DNA from: Athripsodes cinereus
Taxonomy: Eukaryota > Arthropoda > Insecta > Trichoptera > Leptoceridae
NCBI GenBank assembly: GCA_947579605.1
Contig: OX388313.1
Span: 26,229,214 to 26,293,213, forward strand
Reading direction: 5' to 3'
Length of the DNA stretch: 64,000 bases
A program made the position numbers and the translations under genes. This document shows, piece after piece, positions 21,647 through 31,800 of this stretch (the first letter of the stretch is position 1; every line of letters begins with the position of its first letter). Below the pieces are notes generated by a model that did no database searches, was not told the origin of the DNA, and saw only the letters and a program-made list of their open reading frames with translations.

Positions 21647-21762
21647 ATTCGTCATACAAATGTGATAAAACTAGAACAAGAAAAATAAACATTAAAAATA
21701 TTAAAAAAAAACATAAATGACAAACAAAACCTCGTTCATTCAATTTCACATGTGGACATTAA

Positions 21763-22489
21763 GGGGCCCCTTTAGCAAAAACAATAAAACATTCAATTTT
21801 CAACAAGTTTGTTACACAAACTCTCAAAACTTGTTGAGCCTACGAATATTTCGATTTGATAAAATATGAAAACAAAATATTATTTACCAATATCAAACTT
21901 TAACTTAAAAAAAAACTTGATTTTAGCTTCATAGTATTCGTTTATAAAAAAGCCTATTTCTAAAAATCGATTTTCGGGGATGTGTTTGGTACATAAATGC
22001 ACGAGAATCCTACAAATTTTCATATCTATTTATTTTAATATTACGAATACTTAGATAGTTGTTACAATTATAGAATAAATAAATTATATTTTTTTTTGTT
22101 TTGTCATGGATATTGACCGATTTAATAAATATTTTTTTTGACAAAATTTCTCATGTTTGGGAACCAAAAATCACCACATGAACTCGATTCTTTGTATACT
22201 AAAAAAGGTTTGCTAAAATCTTTAGTATTTATATGCTTGATAGGATGAATAAAAAATATATTTATATTACAAATAATTTGTATTTTGATATAACAAAGAG
22301 TACCTAAATATATGTCGTCAGTCTGCGATTTATTTATTTTTTAGTAAAAAACTAATATTGGTAATAAATATTTGTTTTTTTTTTTATTTTATCAAATCAA
22401 TATGTTCGCAAGGGTCAACAAGTTTTGGCAGTTTTTCTATCAAATTTGTTGAAAATTGAATATTGTACCGTTTTTGCTAAACGGGGCCC
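21763..22489. mobile_element. piggyBac-like MITE with TTAA target site and long inverted repeats
   Basis: TTAA flanks both ends (21759-21762 and 22490-22493). The left end GGGGCCCCTTTAGCAAAAAC and the reverse-complemented right end GGGCCCCGTTTAGCAAAAAC agree, and similarity continues for about 140 bases (ATTCAATTTTCAACAA, then AAAACTTGTTGA, then GATTTGATAAAATA). 727 bp, no coding frame. TTAA duplication plus a GGG-type terminus fits the piggyBac superfamily. Confidence 0.85.
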
Positions 22490-22493
22490 TTAA

Positions 22494-23057
22494 TAAGATA
22501 CCTATTATTTAAGGCAGGCGCAAATGATAATGACCTGATTAGTCGAAAGACGTCTCTCTCACAATCTATAGAAACACATGTTTCAATTTACCTAATCATT
22601 AATTTGGATTAATTCTAATTTCTATTCGTGCGTAAGGTAACACTTAGTCGGGTCTTACAGTTGGAACAGTAATTCCTAATTTGTGAGTACGACTGCTTAT
22701 ATAACAACATGAATTGACTTTGCCACAGGTCGGTAAATACATAAATTTATTTTCACTTTGTTTGCTTTCGATTTTATTTCTCCATTGTCCTTAAGTGTGA
22801 TGAGATGGAGAAAGGAAATACTCGTAGCAAAATACAGTTTATTGAGATTATATTATTATTATTTATCCAGTTGGAGTTTGTATATTCAACACAATAATAT
22901 TGCTATCTTCTTGGGTATATTGTGAATTTTCATCATATTATCTACCATGAAGTTTTTCGTTCAACTTTCAGTCGATTTGTGACTTTTAATGCTAATAGCT
23001 TTCACTTTATCACTCATTATTCCCTTACGTTTTGTAAGTTTTTTTAAATTTATTTTA
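22494..23057. other. Gene-free stretch
   Basis: AT-rich; no gene, RNA or repeat recognised. Confidence 0.4.
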
Positions 23058-23245
23058 CATACCTACATACCTGCATACCATCACCCCGCTTCCATCGCGG
23101 GGTAGGCAGAAAGGATCGAGCGCAACTTCCTTCTATCCTTGCATACACCTTTCGCTACACAATTCCTCATGCATGCTCCCCTGTTCAATATGCACAACAC
23201 GTGACCGATCCTCGGACAGCCGCGTCTCCGAGCACCATTCCTCTC
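23058..23245 (-). mobile_element. LINE 3' end of a type common in Lepidoptera (CATA-tailed)
   Basis: Starts with CATACCTACATACCATCAC, then GGGGTAGGCAGAAAGGATCG, TTCCTTCTATCCTTGCATAC and TCCTCATGCATGCTC. The layout (TACATACATA tail, GGTAGGCAGA, CTTGCATAC, TCATGCA) resembles a LINE 3' region widespread in lepidopteran genomes, here on the minus strand. A second copy is at 27250. Confidence 0.7.
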
Positions 23246-23249
23246 TGCC

Positions 23250-23940
23250 AAATATTAATTATTTATTTAAAAACATTATTTTATTCACATATTCACACAA
23301 TTAAAAATATCTCACATATTTTATACATTTCCTAGTTTCTAGTTTAAGTTTACTTACATGATTTAATCTTTTACAACATATTTATCATCATGAAATAATG
23401 TTTTGGCAAATATCTGAACGTAATTAAATATTTAATTTAGAGAAAGTGTGCAATACTTAGCGTTTTTTACTATCTGTAAATTATTTACACTCTTTTCTGC
23501 TGTTTAAATTTTCTGTTTATTAATTCAAAGTCTTTCTCAATTTTCCACTAGCTCGGGGATGTTCTTATGTTATCAGGTGAACTATGGGGTGTTGTAATAA
23601 TAATGTGGGGATAGTAACGACAGGACAGCAACACAACACGTACATATTAGGTCACTCTCCCAGAAGCGCTGATCCAATAAATAATATAACATTGTATTGA
23701 TATCGTGAGTGAGTGCATTGGTATTCCATACAAGTTTCTTCAATGTACCACACGGGAACGATATTGTGATAAAATCATTTTCATGCATTAACTTATTACT
23801 TACCTACATCTGAGGGTTACTCACGAGCTAGACTTTATCTAGTATCTTAAAAATATTAAATTAATATCTATTCTTGAAGAAAAGCTGAGATACTAAGATA
23901 ATTCCCATGTACATCTTCAAAGAATTCAGTCGGTTTTTAA
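23250..23940. other. Gene-free stretch
   Basis: AT-rich; the minus-strand frame 23582-23788 shows no domain. No repeat recognised. Confidence 0.4.
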
Positions 23941-23957
23941 TGGTGCAGCAGCGTTAA

Positions 23958-24445
23958 TATATCGTTGACACTTCACAATCTTCACTGGCTTAAATGCCCA
24001 GAAAGGATTGAATTCAAACTTTGTCTAACAGTATTCAAGGCATTGAATGGTATGGCTCCGGAATATATCTCGGAACTCTGCAATCGCCAACCATTAAATC
24101 AGAGACAAAAATCTCTTAGGTCTCAATCTAACATCTCAACAAGGTAAGAAGTAATCAAAACGAGTTCAGCGCCAGCGTATCTGGATCGCGCCTTCATATC
24201 TGTGGATCCTACTGCCTGGAATAGACTTCCCACAAACATCAGGAAAGCACAGACCTTGACCCAGTTTAAGACTCAATTGAAAACACATCTTTTCAAGGAG
24301 TCCTATGGATTGAGCTGTATATAACATCACTGCTAATATTTTGCAATGCTAGCGAATACTTTAAAACATCCTATGTTCCCTTGAGGTGGATCTGTCCACA
24401 AAACGGCGCTATAAAAATCTTCCGGATATTATTATTATAATAATC
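23958..24445 (+). mobile_element. CR1/L2-type LINE C-terminus with one in-frame stop
   Basis: One continuous frame encodes LHNLHWLKCPERIEFKL, VFKALNGMAPEYISELC and RSQSNISTR, then a TAA at 24145-24147. It resumes in the same frame as SSAPAYLDRAFISVDPTAWN, RLPTNIRKAQTLTQFKTQLK and THLFKESYGL. LHWL-x4-RI-x-FKL ... LNG-APEY ... WN-LP-x-IR ... FK-LKTHLF is the classic end of CR1/L2-clade reverse transcriptases. The 3' UTR has CCACAAAACGGCGCTATAAA and an ATT-rich tail. Related tails are at 26.2 kb (+) and 51.7 kb (-). The copy is dead (nonsense codon, 5' truncation). Confidence 0.88.
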
Positions 24446-26220
24446 TAACTTAGTTCTTCGAAATTGTATTACACATTTGTGTATGATATCTTGAGATTAA
24501 GAGTGATAATTTGGCATTTGTAAGGTTCTATATAAGATCCATGTCGAGAATAACCCCGTTAGAAATATTTTATATTTATTTTTGTAGTTTCCTTGCCTGC
24601 CAAGGGACGTTATAGAAATGTATGAATCCTTAATGAAAACAAAGTACCAACAATTTATTCAAATGAGTGGTATGCGAAATATATTGAGCGTCAACAAATT
24701 TGATTTTTAAGATTTTTTTCTCTTTTTCAGCCTGGATAAAAGGTTATTCATTAGCATATTATGTTTAAGTCTTCCACCTGGAACCTACTACTCTTTTTTC
24801 CTCGTCAATGTTCTCCAGTCAATATGTGTCCTCTAAACGACTGCAACATGTGTCCTCTGCAACACTAAAACTATGTAAAAATTTGGCAAATAAATCTTTA
24901 TTATGTATGTTGCAGCAATTACATTTTAAAAGTCTAATATTATTTGCCAATGCTGTTGTCAAATAATATTATCCAACTGAAGTTGTAATACATCACATTT
25001 TAATTAATGGAATGATATTAATTAAAACATATTAATTGATAACTCTGTTGCAATGATATGAAAATAATATTAGAATAAATTAATGTGTATGTAGAATGTA
25101 GATACATTTACTTAACACGTAGGTATCTAATTGAAAATGATGTAGGTACCTGCATATTAAACATTACTACCTGTACTCACAGTCACAGAATAACTTGTAA
25201 AGAGTCTTTTTTACCTAAGGTACAAATTAGATTTAGCTCTAGTGGTTTCAGGCAACAATTTTTAATAGGCGCAGAGAAAATTATTCAAATAATTAATGAA
25301 ATAGCTTTATTAATAAATATAAGCCAAAACTTAATATGCAAAAATATTCATAGGTATAAAAAAATAGTATGTTATCACATATAAATAAAATTTAAGTTGT
25401 ATTTATTCTATAAATTGAATTTATTTATTTCCTAATTCAAAAGCAGAGCGAGTACGATCTCACATCCGGCTACTAGGCACGCCGTGGGCCTTCTGAATCT
25501 TAAAATTTGTGAAACTCGCTATATTCTTGATTATTGCACATTATAACGTTATATATGTAGTATGCAGGGTAAACAACATCCCATATTATTATATAAATAA
25601 AACAAATAGTTAAATTATAAACATTTTCTATAATTTTTTTGATAATGAAATTTATTTTTGATGTGTATGCAGTTTGTCATAATAATTGAGAAAATCCAAG
25701 GGTTGTAAATAAATAACTCAAGGTGTATTATAAAATTCATGATATTTTAAGATTAATCTTGGTTTTTAAATTTTATTAATACTCTTGTATTATTAAGGAT
25801 AATTTATTTAAAATAGCACCACTTTGGTGCTATGCACCACACCACCAAAATACCATGATTGCGACGGTAATCTTCAAAAATTATTTTCACTATGTTCCTC
25901 GCAGCAAAATAAAACTAAAATGATAAAATCGCATTTATAAATGTTCAAAATATTATATTAATATAAAAAATAACATACATGTGATCCAGAATTTAAAATA
26001 TTTTAAAAATAAAATTGTTGTAATTTTGCTAAATCGTTTGCATGAAATCACAAAGAAGGGGTGTAGAGCCCTCTTAACAATTCTGGCCAAGAGATATAGG
26101 TATCACTCACAGATGTTAATTTAATAGGTACCGAATAAATCTTATATTATATGTAGGTTAGTTAGATTTGTCTGAAACAAGTTTGGATTTTTTCTCGATT
26201 CCTCCTTATTTTCTGCCAGT
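24446..26220. other. Gene-free stretch
   Basis: AT-rich DNA without supported genes. The 99-codon frame 25085-25384 has no recognisable domain. A small hairpin TAGCACCA-CTT-TGGTGCTA sits at about 25816, and a GC-richer patch at 25440-25495 is unexplained. Confidence 0.4.
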
Positions 26221-26227
26221 CTCTTTC

Positions 26228-26410
26228 ATTCTACTTATGTGGAACAAAATTCACTATATGATTTGCGAACTCTGGAGAGTGTGGAGGTGTTCAAGACGAG
26301 GTTAAAAACCCTATTGTTCAGGAGGTGTTATGATTCTTGAATGGTCCCTTGTGGTGGTTCTTCCACAAAACGGCGCATCATAAATAAGTTTTCTAGTTAT
26401 TATTATTATG
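26228..26410 (+). mobile_element. CR1/L2-like LINE 3' end
   Basis: Encodes (with a shift) VEVFKTRLKTLLFRRCYDS, then a 3' UTR with CTTCCACAAAACGGCGCATC and an ATT repeat tail, like the 24.0 kb element but from a diverged subfamily. Confidence 0.65.
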
Positions 26411-26550
26411 TGCCCATGTTCATGCCCTTTTCCACTTATTCCATGTAGGTGTCTCTTGGTCGCCCTCTCTACCATTTCTCCTTTCGGTCTTGCTGTCCAC
26501 GATGGTGATGAGCAGGCCTGTGTGCCTAATATTGTGACCAAACTCATGTG
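26408..26550 (-). mobile_element. LINE family K fragment
   Basis: On the minus strand GRPRDTYME is readable with KGEMVERAT-type sequence before it in another frame. The same GRPRDTYM block occurs at 57.2 kb (+). A reverse-transcriptase C-terminal fragment of an RTE-like LINE, frameshifted. Confidence 0.55.
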
Positions 26551-27095
26551 CCGTCACACAGTGAAAAATAAAAGAGTTTTTAATTGTTGAAGGATGTCTG
26601 CGGAGGGTAGGTATATAGTTTACCCAAAATAGTTTTTATTGATTTGTGTCTTGCGTATCTCGAAAAAAACTGTAATTTTTAATCACAATACATTGTATTA
26701 TACCAAAAATATAGATACGATCTTTCAAAAAGGTATTTTTATAAGGAGGCGTGTCTTGAAATTGCGAGAAGTGAAAGTACTCTGAGGAAGAAATGAAAAT
26801 GTATTTTGAAAGGATCTCTCTGGAATCTTCGTTTTTTCATTTCAAAAAATAATTTCCTGTTTGCATTATCCATTATTAGTGATGGGAAAAAGGTAATATC
26901 CTCTATGAGGCATTCTCCAATCACCTCTGTGTAGATACGATCTAGGTACCTACATATCGTCCCTCTTCTGACTAACAGTCGTATCTGATATTTTTGGCGA
27001 ACTCAAGTTATGATCACCAATGTGTATTTATATGTGCCCTGCATGTTCTCACTGAAGATCACACCTGTAACTGTTACCGTTATCCTGGAATAGTT
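26551..27095. other. Gene-free stretch
   Basis: AT-rich; TAGTGATGGGAAAA near 26877 resembles a hAT-type end but no partner end was found. Confidence 0.4.
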
Positions 27096-27097
27096 TT

Positions 27098-27247
27098 GTT
27101 ATAAACCCAAATACAACTTTATACACCTTCCACAGTAAGCTAAAAGCTTGTGTCGTGAAAGGGGAGTTTTGCCGGCACCTGGGATCGAACCGCGGACCCC
27201 TTGTTCAAGAGGCTGAGACTCTAACTCCAGGCTACCGACGAACTCTA
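27098..27247 (-). mobile_element. tRNA-derived SINE, second copy
   Basis: Minus-strand head with CGGTAGCCTGGAGTTAGAG (A-box-like) and GCGGTTCGATCCCAGGTG (good B box), then a body shared with 16437-16582. Adjacent to the CATA-tailed LINE end at 27250. Confidence 0.8.
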
Positions 27248-27249
27248 AA

Positions 27250-27475
27250 AATTACATACATACATACATACCATCACGCCGCTTCCCTCGCTAGGTAGGC
27301 AGAAAGGATCGAGCGCCACTTCCTTCTATCCTTGCATACATCCTTCGCTTCCATCACTGTCATACAATTCCTCATGCATGCTCTCCTGTTCAATGTGCTC
27401 AACACGTGACCGTCCTGTAGGATTTGATTTAAATGATCTTACCATTTGATCCTCGGACGAATTTACGAATTATTC
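27250..27475 (-). mobile_element. CATA-tailed LINE 3' end, second copy
   Basis: CATACATACATACCATCACG, GGTAGGCAGAAAGGATCGAG, CTTCTATCCTTGCATAC and TCATGCATGCTCTCC align with 23058-23245. A short unrelated insert splits it near 27410-27460 before GATCCTCGGAC resumes. Confidence 0.7.
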
Positions 27476-28067
27476 TAAATAAAATGTGTTGTATCTACTA
27501 ATTACTCAAAATTTCATCACAAAAATGATTATGAGATATATACCTACCTAAAAATAGGTAAACACTGTATCATATAATTAGGAGAGACGAAAATATGCAC
27601 GACAAAACACAAAAAAACGCTCTCCTGAACAATTTACATTTAGACGGATACGACTGATAGTCAGATGAGGGACGATATTATATAGGTACCTACATATCTA
27701 CTTGTAATAAGGATGTGAATTGAAATTGCATAGTATAATATGTATTCATACAATTTCACGAGGTTTTAGTCAATATCTGGAATTGTAAGTAAAATGAGTG
27801 AAATATTTACTGTTGATTAGGTTTTAGGTAACTGACTCGGGTTTCGACTTCTAAAATCTTTACAAAAGATATGTTTTGTATGTTTATAATCAAGACAACA
27901 TCGTACAAAGCCTATAAAAACAATGTTTTCTCATTTGGTTGCTCCTCAGATAGAACTTAAACGGCGAAACAAAAAATAAAACACAGTTTGCCAAAAGGAT
28001 GGTTTGTAGGAATTGTAGGTTCAAGTCCTATCTGAAGACTACTATTTAAGGTAACATTGTCTTTTTA
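27476..28067. other. Gene-free stretch before the peptidase exons
   Basis: AT-rich; may be intron of the downstream M13 gene, whose 5' exons were not found. No repeat recognised. Confidence 0.4.
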
Positions 28068-28408
28068 TCTAATACATAAAATTCTCGTGTCACGATGGTG
28101 TTTGTTATCATACTCCTCCGAAATGCCTGAACCGATTTTGATGAAATTTTGTGTGCTTATCGAGTAGGTCTGAGAATCGGCCAAAATATTTTTTTCATAC
28201 CCCTAAAAGTTAAAGGTGGTCCTCTCCAATTTTTTTTATTTTATTTTTTGGACAAAATTTTATATTTTTATTTTTTCATGGTGAGGCATTATAAAATACA
28301 TACAGCCCTAAATTTTCACTCTTGTACCATCAACCTCTAATTTAAATAACGATATTAGTAATCTAGAAATAATGTTTATGGCAAAACAACGTTTGCCGGG
28401 TCAGCTAG
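28068..28408 (+). mobile_element. Non-autonomous Helitron
   Basis: Starts TCTAATACATAAAATTCTCG after a host A and ends GCCGGGTCAGCTAG before a host T, as Helitrons do (5' TC, 3' CTAG, insertion between A and T). Internal blocks TACTCCTCCGAAATGCCTGA and GAGTAGGTCTGAGAATCGG belong to a family I recognise from many insect genomes. No Rep/helicase. It ends about 150 bp before the first visible exon of the M13 gene and probably lies in its intron. Confidence 0.85.
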
Positions 28409-28559
28409 TAGTCTTATATAATAGATTCGTATGTTAAATTTAGATATGATGTAATTTATACAATGGCAAATTTCATCTTCGCGAAATGTGTCGAAGTATC
28501 ATGAATCCAGTTTTGATGATGTATAATTTATCTTACATGGTGTTGTTTTATTTTTTCAG

Positions 28560-28805
28560 CTGCTTCACTAATGGCCGCAATGGATCACACAGCAGATCCC
28601 TGTGTAGACTTTTTCCAGTTTGCATGCGGGACCTGGAACAAAAAGCATGTTATACCAGAAGATAAGGCCTCAATAAGCACCTTCGAAGTCCTGGCTGATC
28701 AGCTGCAAGTCATTCTTAAAGATGTCCTGGAGCAGCCAATTGATTTGATAGACAGTGAAGCCACGACGAAAGCTAAAGTTTTCTACAAGTCATGCATGGA
28801 TATTC
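28560..28805 (+). CDS. M13 peptidase exon 1 (first visible)
   Basis: Acceptor TTTTTTCAG, donor GTAAGT. Starts with two bases of a split codon, then [14 protein letters not shown] and [20 protein letters not shown]. The DPC...FACG-W cysteines form ectodomain disulfides in the family. An internal ATG at 28571 is not the true start, because homologous sequence precedes it. Confidence 0.95.
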
Positions 28806-31800
28806 GTAAGTACCTACAAGTTACATAAATAGTACTAAGGGAAATATAAAATATTAAGAGCTTATTTGTTTTTAAGTTTTTTGCTATCTTTTGGAAGCTA
28901 AAGCATGTGCAACGAAACAGAAAAAATAAGGGAATAAAGGGCCAAATCATTCAACTAATGTCAATGTAAAAAAATTGGAAGTAATAAAAATAAGTATTTT
29001 ATTCTTGTGGCAAGATTCTTGCGAATTTGATATAAAAATAAATACCTACTTATTTAAATTATCTTTAAAATTTCTATGATATTTCTTGAAACAGTTTTGT
29101 TTAACTGTTTTCAGATCAAATGAGCAAGCTAGGCGATAAGAAGCTCCGAGAGGTGCTCAACTCATTGGGCGGGTGGCCAGTGGCGATGGCAGGTTGGAAA
29201 GCTCCCAAGACGTCGATAGAAGTGCTGTTAGGGCGCGTGAGGAAGGACTACAACGAGGGAGTCCTAGTGGAGATGTGGGTGGGACCAGATGATAAGAATT
29301 CTTCCGTGAACATCATCCAGGTGCGGACAAAGTAAGAAGTGGTCACACGTTCACTGATTCGGATGTTTGTGACCGCAGACTCGACTTCAAATCGTGAATG
29401 TGAATCGATTGCTGCTTTAATTATTATCAAATTATTTTAAAACTTTCCCATATTTTCTATCTCCCCCAATCCTTATTCAGATCAAATCTAATCTTGCATA
29501 ATTTTTCCTTTCTTGTAGTCAGTAATATGAAGGTCCATATTGTTTACAAAACTTCTTCAAGGGTGTTTCGAATACCTATCTTTAAAATCGAGAAAATGTT
29601 CTGAATACTTCGACACTTGTTTTAACGCCTAATAAAATTCAGATATCTTATTTTCATGAAATCGAATAGTTATTCCTTATTCTGTCGGTCATAAAGTGAT
29701 GAAAGCAAACATATTCCAGGTAGACCAGATGGCTCTGACTCTCCCATCACGAGATTACTATTTGAAGGCTAACTCTCAGGGGGATATGGAAGCCTACCAC
29801 AGGTTGATGACCAGAATAGCTGTACTCCTAGGAGCCAACTCTACGACAGCTTCTGATGAACTACAGAAAGTAGTCGATTTCGAAAAAAAGTTGGCCAATG
29901 TAAGTCACTTCCGTGTTTTTTTTTTAGGTAAAATTATGGAAACACATAGGATCAATCGATTGTCTTCTGTTCTAGGTATCGGTATCGGAGGCGGACAGGC
30001 ACGACACCAGCTCCATCTACCAGCAGATGTCCCTGAAAGAGTTGCAGAAAGCTATTCCACAGCTGGACTGGGAGATGTATCTCAAAGCTATCCTAGATGT
30101 TCAAATAACAAACGAAGAACCCGTGGTCAGCTATGCTCTCCCATATCTTACTGGAATGGGAAAAATATTGGCTGAAACAGATTCAAGGTGAACTAAAATT
30201 ATTTTACATATTTGTCTTCTAAATTGTCATTTCCAAAAGTATAAACATTTGTTATGAGTTAATTGGTGTTTTCAGAACGGTTCACAACTATGTGATGTGG
30301 AGATTGGTGTATGCCATTATTCCTCATATGATAGACGAGTACAATAGAGCCAGTGTGGACTTCAGGAGAATACTTCAGGGAATTCTCAGTGAGAGACATC
30401 GCTGGTCCATGTGTGTTGAGTGGACTAACAAGAAGTTTGGCATGGCTGTGTCAGCACTTTTCATCCGGGATAACTTCAACCATGAAAGCAAGGTTATCTG
30501 GCTTGTATATTAAGTTTTTTTCTGCAAAATCTCATTTTAGAAATCAGACCTAACTTACTAAGGGAAAAAATCCTGGATATGCCTTATTCTGAGTAACATT
30601 GACTTTAAACTTAATATTAATTTTCCTTTTAGGAGGTTGCCCTACAGATGATCCATACAATCAGAGAAGCTTTCAATGAGCTGCTAGCACACAACCACTG
30701 GATGGATGATGAAACCAGAGCTGTAGCTAAAGAGAAGGCAGATGCCATGAATGAGAGAATTGGTTACCCGGATCTACTCATGCAACCAGATGAACTTAAT
30801 AAGGAGTATACTTCGGTAAATATTTATCATTTATATTTAATTTATAATGGTACAGTTTCTCTATCGTGGAAATTATATGAGAAATTAATTAATGAAATTT
30901 CTGTTGATTATTGCAGTTGAACATCTCTGAAGATGATTTTATAACAAATGTATTCAGAGTCCTGAAGCATGAAGCGTACAGGAATCTTCAGTTGCTGAGA
31001 CAGCCAGTTAATAAGGACAAATGGACTACAGAACCAGCCATAGTGAATGCATTTTACAATCCTAACAGGAATGATATTGGTAAGAGGACAAATCTTAATT
31101 TGACCATCTTTTGGTTGAAAGAAGAGAGGACTCATAATAAATTTAGAGATGCGGTTTTATATAGTTTGTATTGGGTTTGAACCCAGATTTCTGGGGGGAA
31201 CCGTGTGAGCATACCCAGAGGGGAGGCAAGTAAGGCAGCAATGAATATTTCAATATAGTTGTAAGGTTGTAACCCTCTAGAAAGCACCCTAGGTTCGTTC
31301 TTGGGCAGCTGCCTATTTCGATGCTATTTTACTATGTATTTCCCATACTTTACTCATATTACTTTGGAGTATCCTTTCTGGGTACCTACATCCTTGTAAA
31401 CCCAAGACACAGTGTCCCTTACTCCCATTAGAAGTGTGATGCAACGTGACTGGATAAAATGGAATGACTGAGAACTCAACTATCCTCGTTTTAGAGTGAT
31501 TCATGAATACAAACTTAGCTACGCAGTATGCACCCATCATTTGAACAGCAAAAATATAACTATCAGGAAAATATGCAGGAATCCATTATTGTACATATTA
31601 TAGAATTAATTGTTTTTATTCTCTCAGTCATTCCTGCTGGAATCTTGCAGCCACTGTTCTACAGCCAACATTTCCCCAAGTCATTGAATTATGGAGGAAT
31701 TGGAGTTGTCATAGGACATGAGATAACACATGGATTTGATGATAAAGGTAAGAACTTAACTGATTCAAATTTTATAAGATGTATATCCTATTTTACCATA

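Noticed and set aside
26877..26895. TAGTGATGGGAAAA as a transposon end
   Set aside because: Resembles the hAT-like ends but has no partner end, subterminal repeats or duplication nearby.
28571..28573. ATG at 28571 as the start codon of the M13 gene
   Set aside because: A good splice acceptor and family-like residues (ASL) precede it in frame, and the membrane anchor would be missing.
31181..31310. Possible repeat or B-box-like GGTTTGAACCC in a peptidase intron
   Set aside because: No second copy and no A box; reported only as intron sequence.
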